Source: Crocodylus rhombifer (lineage: Eukaryota > Chordata > Crocodylia > Crocodylidae). Taken from it: a stretch of DNA of 64,000 nt. Each line of letters opens with the position of its first letter. The first letter of the stretch is position 1. Shown piece after piece: positions 23,611 to 34,789 of the stretch. The position numbers were made by a program, and so were the translations under genes. The notes beneath the pieces were generated by a model that did no database searches, was not told where the DNA came from, and worked only from the letters and a program-made list of their open reading frames with translations. Where the stretch lies: NCBI GenBank assembly GCA_038503035.1, contig JAVSML010025176.1, positions 958,792-1,022,791 of the forward strand. Reading direction: 5' to 3'.

Positions 23611-24690
23611 TAGAAGTACACTGATACTTATGTCTGATATCAGATCAGCACCAATATAAAGAAAACTGTCTGTATCAGAAATTAGCCTGATGCGGCCAAT
23701 AATTTGGTCAATAAATGGCCCATGCACGCGCACAGCCACAGTGCAGCATGTAGGTGGTGAGGAGCACCATCGGGCGGCTTGGAAAGCTGTGTTCAGCTGT
23801 TAAGTCTAGTGTGGTAGAAGGGGAGGGGGAAGGAGGAAGAGAAGGGGCATGGGGAGTGCAGATCAAGGCCCCCACAGTGAGGGAGGAGTGAGGCTAGGGG
23901 CTGGGCAAATGCTACACAGCTGGGGCAGGGTGGGGTGGGGATGGAGCTGCAGATCATCCAGACGGTGCCAGGAGGGGTGGTTCCCATTGCTGCACACCAT
24001 TTATTTGGGAGCCATTGGTCTGGTGGCTCATCTGGTGCTCATCTGAGAAGCCATGGTGGGGGGTGCTCCTGGATCTGCATGGGGTGGGCTGGAGCTGGGG
24101 CTGTGCTAAGCTCTTCCCAGCAGGGTAGGACTGCATATGGGGCAGGTAGCAGTAGTGGTGCTGGGAGGGGGGTTGGGGAGGGCTACGGTGAATTTTGGGG
24201 TGGCTGCAGCCCTCCTGTAGTCCCCCCACAGCGCTGGTGCCACCTGTCCTGAACATAGCCCCACCCTTCCTGAAAGAGCCCACCCCATCCCACGCAGATC
24301 TCAGGGCACATGTCCCCCATGCCCTCCTGGACGAGTGGCAGGAGCAGCGGTGGGAGCCAGGTAAGCCACCAGACCAGTGGCTCCTGGACGAGTAGTGTGC
24401 AGAGGTAGGAGCTGCCCCTCCACTACACTCCATCCTGTAACTGCCCCATCCCAGTTGTGCAGTGCTTGCCCCAGCCCCTGCCCCACTCCTCTCTCACTGT
24501 GGGGACCTTGATCTGTCCCCCGCATGACCCTTCCCTCCCTGCTCCCCATCCACCACACCAGACTTACCAGCTGCACACAGCTCTCAAGCTGAGGGGCTGG
24601 CATTGGAAATCAGATCAGTATTGGCTAATATTCCTCCTCAAAAATCTGCTATCAGTATTGGTCCCAAAAATCTGTATCGGTGCACCCCTA
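23611..24690. mobile_element. hAT fold-back element with exact 8-bp TSD
   Basis: The element is flanked by an exact duplication, GTTTTTAT (23603-23610 and 24691-24698). The right end in reverse complement reads TAGGGGTGCACCGATACAG; the left end TAGAAGTACACTGATACTT is its diverged partner. Beyond the ends the two halves pair over several hundred bases (for example 'gatcaaggcccccacagtga' at about 23863 with 'tcactgtggggaccttgatc' at about 24494), with the centre near 24150-24200. The GC-rich interior has only low-complexity frames. The core shares blocks with 18231-19172 and 47391-48725. It has no transposase. Confidence 0.8.
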
Positions 24691-25571
24691 GTTTTTATCA
24701 GGTATTTTCATATGCTTGGAAGAAAATCACTGCAGGTTCTAAATATGCTCATATTTATTATTAAGAATATTAGTCATCATTGTATTTTGCAAATAAGTTT
24801 CCAAATATAATGGAAAAATAAAAATAATTTTGTCAAGGAGCTTCACATTTGTAAACTGAGACAACACTGACAATAAACCATTTCTTGGATTCCATAGTGT
24901 GTAGTACATATCAAAACTTCACATGTATCCTGAAGACAATTCAGATCTCCAGTTTCCCATGGCAAGACTTCATAAAAATAACAGACATATGAATAAGCTA
25001 TTAAACTCAGCAAAAAGTCATGTCAATAGGTATCAGTGAATAAAATCCCAGAGAACAGTGTTATTACAAAGAAGAATATGGTAAAGCTTAGTTTTACTAC
25101 CTATATCTCAAAGTACTGATATAAATACTACTGTATCTTACCAGTAGGCAGCACTGTTACATCTTTTTAGACGTTAGCCATGTTAATGTCATACTGTGCC
25201 ATCTGTAACTTATTACACATTATCTGACCTTTACTTGTATTCAAGACTCATTATTTTCACTTCAGAATAGTTATAATCTCTCAGATTTTCTTTATTTCTT
25301 TTTCTAGAATACCAAAAAGCCTAAGGAATATTTTTAGCACATCAGAAATGGGAAATGGAGGTGGAAACGGTTTATTGGATTTAATTTATCAATTAGTATG
25401 ACTGTGACTTTTTAAACAAAACCAACAATTACATGTTAAATGTTTATATCAATGTGATAAATGACCTCAGGTAAACAGCTAGCTCATAGAAATGAATCAT
25501 TTCATTATTAGTGAAAGAATTTTAATTTGCATTAAGTTCTTATAAGACACTGTGATGGAGTACACTACCAA

Positions 25572-25665
25572 GGGCCTGATTCTGCAAACCTTTGTTCACT
25601 TAGATATAGTTCCTAGTCACGGGATTAATGACATGACTACTCCCCTCAGTAAGAGCTCAAAAGAT
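25572..25665. repeat. Old interspersed repeat ('gggcctgattctgcaaa')
   Basis: The phrases 'gggcctgattctgcaaacc' and 'catgactactcccctcagta' match an interspersed repeat that I recall from other reptile genomes. No family name is given because I cannot search. It may belong with 25860-25925. Confidence 0.35.
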
Positions 25666-25859
25666 CCAAATACATTATAAATTTAGAATAACTATGTCTT
25701 TTTTTTAAGAAAAAGAATTGCTATAGGTATTTTGAATATAGCCAAATATGCATATCACAAGGGCCTACAATACCTTAAGTATCAAATATCATTTATTCTT
25801 TAAAACCTACAAACTCTGTATCATTAATCAAATCTACTTTGATCTTACATTCCTTGAGC

Positions 25860-25925
25860 ATTAAAATTCCCAGTGAAGTCAGTGGGAGTTTTGGGTGCAG
25901 AAAGAATGAAGGATCAGTCCCCAAC
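25860..25925. repeat. Old interspersed repeat with palindromic CCCAGTGAAGTCAGTGGGAG core
   Basis: The near-palindrome is followed by 'ttttgggtgcagaaagaatg' and 'aggatcagtcccc'. A related core is at 1924-1965. It is probably the same old repeat as 25572-25665, split by divergence. Confidence 0.35.
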
Positions 25926-27541
25926 TATATATGCACCCAGAAGCAAGGGTTACTGCCAGAGGTTAATAGGCATATTTGTGAAGAATCTAAAGAATACTTT
26001 TGCCAGAAGAAAAATGTATATAAAAGGCAGTAGTTTAAAAGAAGAAAAAGAAATAGAGTGAGCTTTCAACAGTTCATTTGTAAACAAGATATACTATCTT
26101 ACAGGTTTTATCACTACCAAAGATTTTTTTTAAGATTCTGCCCTACTTCCACACCAAAATTATAATTTCCTATTTCATAAAAAGGCACTGAAACGTAAAA
26201 TGGGCCAACATCAAAATATAACAAGGAAGCAAAGATAAATTAGAAGAATTCTTTGGTTCTTTCACTAACTAATCAGAGATATACAGAAAAGGACCTTTTA
26301 AGTTTAATGATACCTGCTCATTAAATGATGCTAAACACTAAAATACCACGAACAGCAGGGAATTTCAGTTTACATTAGAGAAAAAAAATAAAAGGGTAAA
26401 AATGACTGAAGTTGGTCAGTTCAAGCTGATAGGGCACTTCAAATGAATAACAGAAGAATAAAAGAGACACTCTAGGTTAAATTAGGTTCTCCTATGCCTT
26501 TTCTTGAAAGTGCTTAACTTCACAAATTTTATTTGAATTAACTAACCTGCCAAAATCAAAGACTTGAATAGGGGTAAAGTTAAACAAGCAACTACACTTC
26601 ACAGTAAGTTTACCCATTAAACAGCAGATAAAACCTTAGCATAAGAAAAATGGTGGAAACAGTTTTTAGAACATGCATTTTTCTTTCCCTAACCAAAAGA
26701 AATGGCATGCCTTTTAAACTGTGGAAAAAAATTGTATCACAGAGTAAAATTATTCAGATACTGAACTGACTTCTTATAATAATTTATTTGTAAGGATCCT
26801 CTTCTTCATACATTCAGCACATCATTTTTCTTCCTTCCTTTTGAAATATATAATATTAAGTGTTTACCAATTTAGTGTGGCTTTTTAGGATATTAAACAA
26901 TTAGTTATACAGCATTACCTGACTAATAACTGTTATAAATACTAAGTAGGTAGTAAAACATTTAAAGAAAACTAAGCCATTTGAAGAAATCTTCAAGGTT
27001 AAAAAAAAGAGCTTGTAAATAAATGGAAGAAGGGTACGATTCTTTCAAAATACACACTATTCCCCATGCTACTTTGCTTTGAAGATTATTACATTTATCA
27101 TTAAAAAGAATAAAAGAAAAGAATTCTGTTCTGGATTTTCTGCTAGCAATGGAAGGGTAGTCAGAAAAATCCCTATTTCAGATATATTTAAACTTTTTCC
27201 CCAGATTTTCAATAAACCTCCTTTTAATGCTATAGAAAATAATAAATATTATCCTTTTATTCTGCATGAAAACATCTCCTCCTCTCTCCCAAGCTTCATA
27301 TGCAAAAGTCACAATTCTGGAACTGAAACCATGTGGGCAAGCTGTATTGTAAAGACACTGCTTGGGCACAGGGTCTACTCACAAAGATCTAAGTAGGGCT
27401 AAAAGAAAGATGCGAGTAGGATTATCTTCCCTCATTATATAAAATATTTCTAAATCTATTTAGAAGTTCTAAACTGTGCTTTGCTCATTTTAGGGAGCAA
27501 AATGACATGAGTTGCTTGACGTAAGTTGGACCGTTAGTTGG

Positions 27542-27620
27542 CAGGAGCTTTCAATGTATGGTCCATGGATCACCAGCGATCCAGAAAGTTCCTCCCAATA
27601 GGCACAGGACAGCCAGAAAG
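27542..27620. mobile_element. Probable hAT-type MITE end
   Basis: The sequence CAGGAGCTTTCAATGTATGG followed by 'tccatggatcaccagcgatcc' resembles the CAGTGGTTTTCAA...GGTCCACGGACC style of hAT ends. I cannot find the partner end or a target duplication. Confidence 0.3.
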
Positions 27621-27992
27621 ACAAAAAATACTGCAGGGGTGGCTGGAGATTAGTATGGAAGATGGAAAGGTTTATATCCCTTATGTTGTAGTATTCCACA
27701 GAATTTAAAAAAAAAAAAAGAGGCAAGAAATATTTCCGTGTGTCCTGTATAGTTTATTCTGTATTATAAACATTGTGGTTTTAAAATATTTTTCTTGAAA
27801 AAAAAATGGAATAAACTTGAGGTACAAGTTTCACATTGCCTCAAAATGTAAAAAAATCCATAATTTATTGTATATGAAAATTACCAAAAAGCATTTTCCA
27901 ACTATTCTTTTAATCCTTTTGAGCCTGATCCAGCCAAATGAAATTAATTTGTATAACTTCCCCTGGTGCCTACTGCTAAACCTTAGCCATGA

Positions 27993-28085
27993 AATTAAAA
28001 CACCAGACTGGAACTCAAGAGAACAGAGTTCTGTCCTACACCTCTCATGGAAAAATAACTTTGGGCATGATTTGGAGAAGGGATA
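27993..28085 (+). repeat. MIR-like SINE fragment
   Basis: The order 'acaccagactggaactcaag', 'acagagttctgtcctaca', 'ataactttgggca' follows the MIR core (actggactgggagtca, ctgggttctagtcc, accttgggcaa). It is diverged, and only the central part is seen. Confidence 0.5.
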
Positions 28086-28649
28086 ATCATCTATGGCTTT
28101 CCACCTTTAATGTGAGTTATTGTTGCCCAGTATCTCTGAAAAATAGGTTGCAAACTCTTCTATGCATCATACTTCAACTTATAAATAACATCATCACCTC
28201 ACTGATGTGCTGTAAGGATATATCTATAATTTCCAAAGGCTTTCAGACAATTTTGCAGGGCAAAGGCTTTCAGGCATTTTTGCATAGAACAGAAAAAACA
28301 AATCCATGACATCCCAGGTTAGCGTTAAAGTTACACTTTCCTCCAGTTAAAGAATTCTAATAAGGAATTCTGCAAACAACATATTGTTGGGAAGGTTTCT
28401 GTGATTCCATACAATCAAAGCTTGTCACCTTTTAAACTTTATTCTCTAAGACAAAATTGCTATACTGCAACACAATGATATAAAACTTCTGCATTATGGA
28501 TGTTATGGCATCCCCAACTAGGTACACTGCAAAGCTGTAATGTGTCACAGGCACAACTGACAAGTAGGGCTGTGCGAAATGGCAGTGTTCCGTTTTGACC
28601 AGCATTTTGACAGAACAGTTTTGTTTCAACTTTTGTTTTGAGTCTCCCT

Positions 28650-28768
28650 TGGCACCCTTGGGGAAAACTAGAAGGAACCGTCACAAACTCCTGGAAGATT
28701 GTTTTAGGCTCGTTTCAGGCTCAACATTAGGAAAAACTACTTCACAACTAGGGTGTCCAGACTGTGAC
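28650..28768 (+). mobile_element. CR1 fragment, plus strand, inside hAT element
   Basis: The sequence reads 'ggcacccttggggaaaacta', then 'cgtcacaaactcctggaag', 'cgtttcaggctcaacattagg' and 'aaaaactacttcacaact', matching the CR1 region NGHKLLQDRFRLDIRKNFF in the 9.6 kb copy. It meets an antisense CR1 piece at about 28769, and the two share about 25 bp in inverted form (GCACCCTTGGGGAAAACTAG). Confidence 0.7.
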
Positions 28769-29220
28769 CATTACTCCTAGTTTTCCCCAAGGGTGCCCTG
28801 GTGAACAGTTGTTCACCAAGACCTAGATGTACACTTCTGATGAAGCAGTAAGCTGCTACCAAGTCCCCTCTCAGCCTTCTCTTTTTCAGGCTGAAGAGTC
28901 CCAGGTCCCTCAGCCTTTCCTTGTATGTGGAAATCTCTGATCATATGGGTAGCCCTTCTCTGGATGCTTCAAGCTTTACCATGTCCTTGTTAAAGTGCAG
29001 AGACCAGAACCAGATGCGGTACTCCAGCTGCGGTCTCACCAATGCTGAGAAGAGCTGAGTAGAGCAGGAGAATCACTTCTTCGCAATGGTTTTGCTGGAG
29101 ATGCATCAATTGATGCATGCCAGCGTATTGTTGGCCCTACTGGCTACAGCATCGCACTGCCAGCTCATGTTCACACTGTGGTCAATTATTACCCCCAGGT
29201 CTGTGGTGGCAAGTGATGGG
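28769..29220 (-). mobile_element. CR1 LINE fragment, minus strand, inside hAT element
   Basis: On the minus strand it covers the region after the active site: the plus strand shows 'ctctgatcatatgggtagcc', 'ggtactccagctgcggtctc', 'gatgcatgccagcgtattg' and 'cagctcatgttcacactgtg', which are reversed versions of CR1 phrases also seen at 13300-13470 and 57490-57720. It is diverged, with no open frame. Confidence 0.85.
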
Positions 29221-29264
29221 GGATCTTCAATTCTAATGCCTGATGAGAGGCAGCAGTTGCACAA

Positions 29265-30135
29265 GCACCCATGTCATGAGTTTTGCCTGTCAGCAGCTAG
29301 GGGTGCAGGACCCCAGAACCTTCCTACACCTATCTCCTTGACAGCTGGCAGGCTTTGTGGCCTCAGCAGGGGCTACCATCCCTGCAGCTTTCACCCTGCT
29401 GCGCCTTAACACACACAGTGTCAGCCATGTCACAAGTTTTGCTTGTCTGCACCTTGAGGTGCAGCTTCCCCAAACCCCTGCACCTATCTCCTTGAAACTT
29501 GACAGGCTTCATGACCTCAGCAGGTGCTAGGAAGCCTGCAGTTTTGACCCTGCTGTGACTTCATGCCCTCAGAAGATGCTACCATTTCTGCAAGTGTTAT
29601 CTAAATATGGCCAGAAATGACCAAGTTATAGCCTGTTTGTCCTTCCCCGTTATATCCTATGGGCGAAACAGCAAAACGTTTTGATGAAACAAAAAGAAAC
29701 TCGAAACAAAAGTCAAAATGAAACACTGTTCTGTCAAAACACTGGTCAAAATGGACCACTGCCATTTCACACAGCCCATGCCTGCAGTTTTGACCTTGTT
29801 GTGGCTTAACACACACACGTGACACGTTTTGCTTTCACAGTTTTGGAGTTCAGTTTCTCTGAACCCCCTGCACCTATCTCCTTGAAACATGTCAGGATTT
29901 GTGGCCTCAGCAGGGGCTAGTATTCCTGTAATTTTCACCCTGTGGCTTAACAAATACAACACAATTTTGGCTCTCAAGACTTTGGGGTGCAGTTTCTCCA
30001 AAACCCTGCACCTATCTTCTTGAAACTTGTCACACTTTATGCCCTCAGAAGGGGCTACCATTTATGCATGTTTTATCCAAATCTGGCCAGAAATGACAAA
30101 GTTATAGTCTGTTTCAGCCTTCCCCATTATAGCCT
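29265..30135 (+). repeat. Tandem ~140-154 bp units inside the hAT element
   Basis: The key phrase 'cacctatctccttgaaact' (or close variants) starts at 29327, 29481, 29871 and 30009. Spacings are 154, 390 and 138 bp; the long gap contains the internal copy of the element's end. Each unit continues with 'gcctcagcaggggctacc' and 'tttgaccctgctgtggctta'. The second and last units also share 'ggccagaaatgacaaagtta'. The array grew by local duplication within the transposon. Confidence 0.75.
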
Positions 30136-30314
30136 ATGGGCAAACTGTCAAAACAGTGTCAAAACAGCGAAACATTTCAACTTGCTTCGTTTTGTTTCAA
30201 GGCTGTTTTGACTATATCTGTTTCATTTTGATTTTGCTGTGTCAACCTCAAAACAGGCCGAAATAGCATCAAAACAAAACTGGTGGCGACATTTCGTACA
30301 GCCCTACTGACAAG

Positions 30315-31042
30315 ATGTATCTAGATGGCTACAGATTAACAACAACAACAAAAATCAAGGACTGTACCCCCACTGCCCAGCCTGATTTTCTTGTTAGTAG
30401 ATTTATTATAGTAGCATAAAAAGACCAAAAATCAGGACTGGGGCTTCTTTGTGTTGCACATAGTATTCATCTAAGAGAAAGAATGTCCTCAAACCAAAGA
30501 GATTACAATCTAAAATAATACTCAGAATGGGAAAGATAAAGTACACAAGCCTAGTGATCAGGGTTATAATAGACATATGTCACAATGTTTGTTTTTGGTT
30601 TTTTTCTATTTAATTGTTATTGCTAATCTAGTTTTAAAACGAGAATACATAAGGCTCCCTATGCCAAAGCTCACATAAATCACTTAGCAGTTAAAACCTG
30701 CCCTGTGCCATCAAGAAGGTAATCCTGATTGTCTTCTGGTAAACCTTTCTGTTCATATCTAGCTCAGTAGTTCAATTAAGTTCCAAAGACTTCTAGGTCT
30801 GTGAAAATGTGCAACTGGGATTTGCTTTTGACCTTTCAGGGAGGGAAGGAAATACATCTTCCATCTCATTCCCAGCTGGAAGGGAGCAACTTTCCTATGT
30901 GCTTATCCCCAGAGTGCTTTTCAGACCAAAAACATTGCAAGTTTTTGCTTCTCCCAGTGTCAAACTGCTGCCAACCAAAACTCCTCATAACAGGTTCAAC
31001 AACAAGACAATGGTTTTTCAATAAAAACGAAATATTTAGGCA
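30315..31042. other. Non-coding stretch with an old repeat fragment
   Basis: Apart from the fragment at 30478-30540 nothing was recognised. The small frames at 30801-31091 (96 and 71 codons) overlap in different frames and have no domain. Confidence 0.45.
30478..30540 (+). repeat. Old interspersed repeat ('ccaaagagattacaatcta')
   Basis: The segment matches the tail of a repeat also seen at 36038 and 36419 ('agtccctg...aaaag.tt.caatct'). I recall the phrase 'aaagagcttacaatctaa' from ancient amniote repeats; the family is not named. Confidence 0.4.
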
Positions 31043-31045
31043 CCA

Positions 31046-31383
31046 GGGTGTGCCTGTACACATGCAGGATGCCGACTCTGACGTGTTCTAATTAGAACAG
31101 GTCACAGCAGAATGCATCAGAGCAGATTCAATTAATCTAATTAGAATGCTCAAGCAGCAGCTTTGCTGTCATGTGTATTCAGCATCCCCACATTGCAAAA
31201 TGGTGGCAGAGGTGCTTTAACTAAAGCTTGTTTAATGAACTGAAGTTAAAATGCCCCCACCAGCATTTTGAAGCACGGGATGCCGAAAACACAAGATGCT
31301 GTGGGTGTTTTAATTAAAACAGCTCCCGAGAGCTGCTCTAATTAAAATGCCCCCTCAACCCCAGAGCATATGTATAGATACCC
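31046..31383. mobile_element. Harbinger-like MITE (50675 family)
   Basis: The left end GGGTGTGCCTGTACACATGC and the reverse complement of the right end GGGTATCTATACATATGC pair. Internal phrases ('cagcatccccacattgcaaa', 'tgctttaactaaagc', 'accagcattttgaagca') align with the element at 50675-51000. The flanking triplets (CCA and TAG) do not match, so the target duplication has decayed or one end is misplaced. 'ctctaattaaaatgccccc' recurs inside in several forms. Confidence 0.6.
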
Positions 31384-31755
31384 TAGAGATGCAGGCCTGC
31401 TTGGTGGTAGGAGTGAGAAATGGACTGAAAAACCATTTAAGCTGTTGCCTTTACTGCAGTTAGCCTGGGCTCTTACACAGGAGATGCTTCTCAGGAGCTG
31501 CTGTTACCCAGGGGCAGCTCCAGTGGCCCTCTGCTCACCCCTAGCAGCCTGCCCTGAGCCTGCAGGTGTTGGCAGAGCATTGTCTCTGCCATACAGCTGC
31601 CACTCCCACACCAGGCCCCTGCACCAGGTGCTGCAGGCAGCTGTCCAGGTCTGGCAGCACAAGGAGTACTGTGAGGGGGCCCAGACAGCTAGCACAGGAC
31701 CCACGATGGTGCCATCCTTGCTGTGGGTGTGCCCACTGCCCAGGGCCACAACTGA

Positions 31756-32032
31756 TCACAGGAGGAGAGTGGTGACTTTATGGCACTGTGGGATGAGGCA
31801 GAGATGCAGCACCATTTTGAGTGGGGCAGGCATTTTGAGTGGGGCAGGCATTTTGAGTTGGAGTCAACACCCATGTCTATGAGAGTCGGCTGACCCAGAT
31901 ATGGGAGCGTGGCACAACTGGTTGGTGTGGCAGTGCCACAAAGGTCAAGGCCTTGAGGGCACAGTGGGTTTCCATCACCAACCTCAATCATCAGTTAGTG
32001 AGCACCTGCAAGACCATAGCCTTTATGTGGTA
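31756..32032 (+). pseudogene. Broken Myb/SANT-like DNA-binding domain
   Basis: The sequence decodes, in pieces from different frames, to the signature of the trihelix Myb/SANT-like domain found in Harbinger second proteins and related host genes. At 31756-31821 one frame gives EESGDFMALWDEAEMQ. At 31875-31912 another gives VYESRLTQIWERG. Shifting frame again, 31914-31937 gives HNWLVWQC, and returning, 31941-32032 gives TKVKALRAQW, then ...CKTIAFMW before a stop. The expected pattern is LLALWGE..., RGH-R-xxQC, KVKxLR, PKTCPFY. At least three frame changes plus an 18-bp tandem expansion destroy it. Whether it came from a transposon or a retrocopied host gene is not settled; the Harbinger-like context favours the former. 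Confidence 0.6.
31812..31857 (+). repeat. 18-bp tandem repeat (2.5 copies) in the SANT-like relic
   Basis: The unit ATTTTGAGTGGGGCAGGC is repeated at 31813, 31831 and, partly, 31849. Being 18 bp, it keeps frame, but the surrounding relic is already broken. Confidence 0.8.
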
Positions 32033-33210
32033 ACAGACAGACATAATTACACCCCAGGACTCAGGCTGCAGCTGTGCTGTCTATATCAGCATGGGCAGCC
32101 TGCTTGAGCCCCTGCCCTGGCCTTGCACCCCTGGTGATACATCATCAGGGGAGGACGACTGGGTGTCTAGCAGCCCATCCTGCTAAGCTTCCTGGCTGCA
32201 GTCTCCATGAGTACCTCAGAAAGATAGACCCAGCATCTGCCATGCCAGCTCCACAGCCCCAGCTGCTGCCACAAGACATGGCCCACCATGACACCACTGT
32301 CTGCCAGCAGCACCAGCTCTTCCCTGGGGAAGAGTCCCCGACCGGGTGCCCCTCCCCCCACCACTTCCTGAGGTCTGAGGACACCGCCTGTAACTGCATG
32401 CTGTCCCCAACAGTCATGACCATGCAGAGCAACTAGCCATGCCATCCCCAGCCATGTAGTAAGCTCCATTCTGGAGGAAGGGCACTCCCTACACCAGGCC
32501 CCTGCCCCTGCCTCCCCTCCCTGACCCAGGTTCCCCTACACAGGGAAATGGGAGACAATGTCAAACTTTACTGAGCAGCATATGCCCCAGCAGCTAGGCA
32601 GGTATAGGCCTCTCACATGCCAAGGCACGTGTCAATGCTGCTGATGTTATCTTCCTCAGCAGTGAGCGGCAGGGACATATAGTGCAGTCATAGGCAGCCC
32701 TCCAGGTGGTGGGAGAGGTTGCAGGGCAGCCTAGGCTTGCCCCCCACACCACTGGGGCTCAGGGGCATGCTCAGGGTGGAGTGGCAGCATGGGGGTAGGG
32801 ACTGGCCCCAGGGCACTTCCCCAGAGAGGCCCCTTGCAGGGAGGGCAAGGGTGTGGGCATCTCCTCATCCCAGCTGTCCAGGAACCCCGCATCCCGAGCC
32901 TGTGCTGGAGCAGCCATAGCGTGGGGAGGCACAGGTGGGAAGGACAGCACTGCTGCATGCTGTCCCTGCACTGGGCATGCTGCTTCTGGCCAGGGAAGTG
33001 GCTGACCAAAGAGCAGCAAGCAGGGCTGGCTTCTGAAGAGGGCTGCCGTCTGCTGGCAGCTGGAGCTCACTGCAGGGCCCCAAGAAACAGGAGCAGTAAT
33101 TCTGCTCCAAATTCTCTGCACATGATGCTTGCCCAGTACCATTTAGTTGCAGGTATTTTACTCATGAGTAAACTGGTGCCGCATCAAATGCATTTGTAGA
33201 TGCGCCCTGT

Positions 33211-34789
33211 AAGTCCTAGAGAAACAGAGAGATTGAAACAGACATGAGAACAGAGAAACACAGGTATGGGTCTAATGTATGCCCGCTCAAACTCAGACTA
33301 GGTTAACCCAAGCACACAAACTCAGGACGCGGTCACCCGAACAAATATATCTTTACGGGCATCGCTCTACGTTAAATTACTCTGTATTGCATCTATATCT
33401 AATTAAATAACACCTATCTGAGGGTTTAGACCCATTCCAGATAAAACTCCAGAAATTTGTGATTAAAGTATGAAGGAGAAGAACAGCATAAGCAAGAGGA
33501 AGTGTTGGCAAAATGATTAATGACTCAAAGTGAAAATGTTATTCTCTGGAAGAAATTTAGGATATCTTCATGTTTTCTGTTTCAGTGAAAGGGGATGAAG
33601 CTCATTTAGTCTTTAACATGTAATTAATACTGCTAGGGAAGTGCCTTTTTCATCAAGAAATGTAAAGCCACAGGTAATGAGCAATTCAAAATGATCTTGC
33701 ATTAGTTAAGATGTGCAAAGTGATCTTGCATAGCTAAGGGGTTAAAAATATACATTACAGATGGCTTCTTAAAGGAGACTTTCATAGGTGCTAAATCATT
33801 TCATGAGCTGATCACCAGACTGAAAGAAACTTGTTCACCTTTATCGTGTCCATGATAACTTGAAAAAGTTGCCAGATTAACATATACAGAATCTATCTGT
33901 AAGGAAAATAAAGATATGTGAAACTGCAGGCTTAGCATGAGGCATCAAAATATTTAAATGACCATTTTCACAACATGCTGAAACATTTTTCTACTTGAAG
34001 TTCAAAAGTCCTTTTAGTATACTTTTTCCAAGAAATCGGGATGCTTTGAGGTATTGGGTTAAGACTGGCATGTCTCTGTATCTCTCCTCTCTCAGAAGCT
34101 TTCCTAAAAAAAGAAGATATTGGGAACATATCTTGGGATATTGGGAACAAGATGGAGCATATTGTGATTAGGCTGACTGCTGACTTAAAACCAGGTTCTT
34201 AGCCTGATGGGCTGCCATCTCTATTAACAATGGAAACTATTTCCATCAGGCCATTAAGAGGTTATCAAGATTACCGAACTGTTGTCCTTCTTGGCTTTGG
34301 TTAATATGATCCTTGGAACATGTCATTATGTATGAATGGTTGGATATGGCCCTTTCCAGTATCTTTTCTTGTTGTTAGAAGCAGAAGGCAAAAAGTTTTA
34401 TTTTCAAGTGACTGTCAGACAGGTCCACTTTCAGTACCATACATGGGCCCACAATTCCCTGATCCTTTAAGAACGTCTACAGTTGTTACTGTCTTGAGTT
34501 GCAGGAATCTATTCTTAAGAAGATATTGATCCCAAATCAGATAAGCTACATATATAATAAGTGCCCCCTAGAACTTCAGATTTTAATGTTGCCACTTCAA
34601 ACCTTCAGACACCCTGCTTCATTCAGGGTTAAGGTTAGGGAGCTTTAGTTCACTTTTCACTACAGGATCATATAGTTAGAATGAAAAAGCTGCTGCACAT
34701 TCCAATCAGCAGTCCTCTTTTCCTTTTTAGGCAGCCAAAACATATGTCTGTCCACCCTTTATCCCAATATTGTCAATTTTATTCCATTT
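33211..34789. other. Non-coding stretch, unassigned
   Basis: No gene or recognisable repeat. There is a short local duplication near 34122-34150 ('atattgggaaca' twice). Frames are at most 69 codons. Confidence 0.45.

Larger units (their letters stand above)
24699..27541. other. AT-rich non-coding stretch
   Basis: This is a long AT-rich tract with no gene. Two fragments of an old repeat at about 25572-25665 and 25860-25925 are listed separately. The rest has short frames only (105 codons at most). Confidence 0.5.
28565..30306. mobile_element. hAT-type element, exact 8-bp TSD, complex interior
   Basis: The flanking octamer CTGACAAG is identical on both sides (28557-28564 and 30307-30314). The ends TAGGGCTGTGCGAAAT and ATTTCGTACAGCCCTA are near-perfect inverted repeats. 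Roughly 80 bp of the left end is found again in reverse at about 29698-29777, so the element holds two right-hand ends: one internal, one at the boundary. Between them are tandem units of about 138-154 bp (29265-30135) and two CR1 pieces of opposite strand (28650-29220). No transposase frame exists. The terminal sequence TAGGGCTGTRC is shared with the truncated element at 55474. Chompy-type crocodilian MITEs are a possible relation, not checked. Confidence 0.85.
31384..33207 (+). mobile_element. GC-rich decayed Harbinger-like element body and right end
   Basis: The right end, read in reverse complement, is GGGCGCATCTACAAATGC followed by phrases close to the left arm of the element at 45375 ('tttact...agtaaa'). 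The interior is GC-rich and contains a broken Myb/SANT-like domain at 31756-32032, the type of accessory protein encoded by autonomous Harbinger transposons. I could not find a matching left end. It may be the MITE at 31046, or it may be lost. No Harbinger nuclease was found. Confidence 0.45.

Noticed and set aside
28640..29220. Twin-priming origin of the inverted CR1 pieces
   Set aside because: Twin priming gives an inverted 5' piece followed by a sense 3' piece; the order here is the opposite on either strand.
29265..30135. CRISPR-like array
   Set aside because: The units are about 140-154 bp, diverged and contiguous without short unique spacers, and the genome is eukaryotic.
31370..31882. 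170-codon plus-strand frame
   Set aside because: The recognisable SANT-like residues lie in other frames, so this open frame is a chance product of GC-rich decayed transposon DNA.
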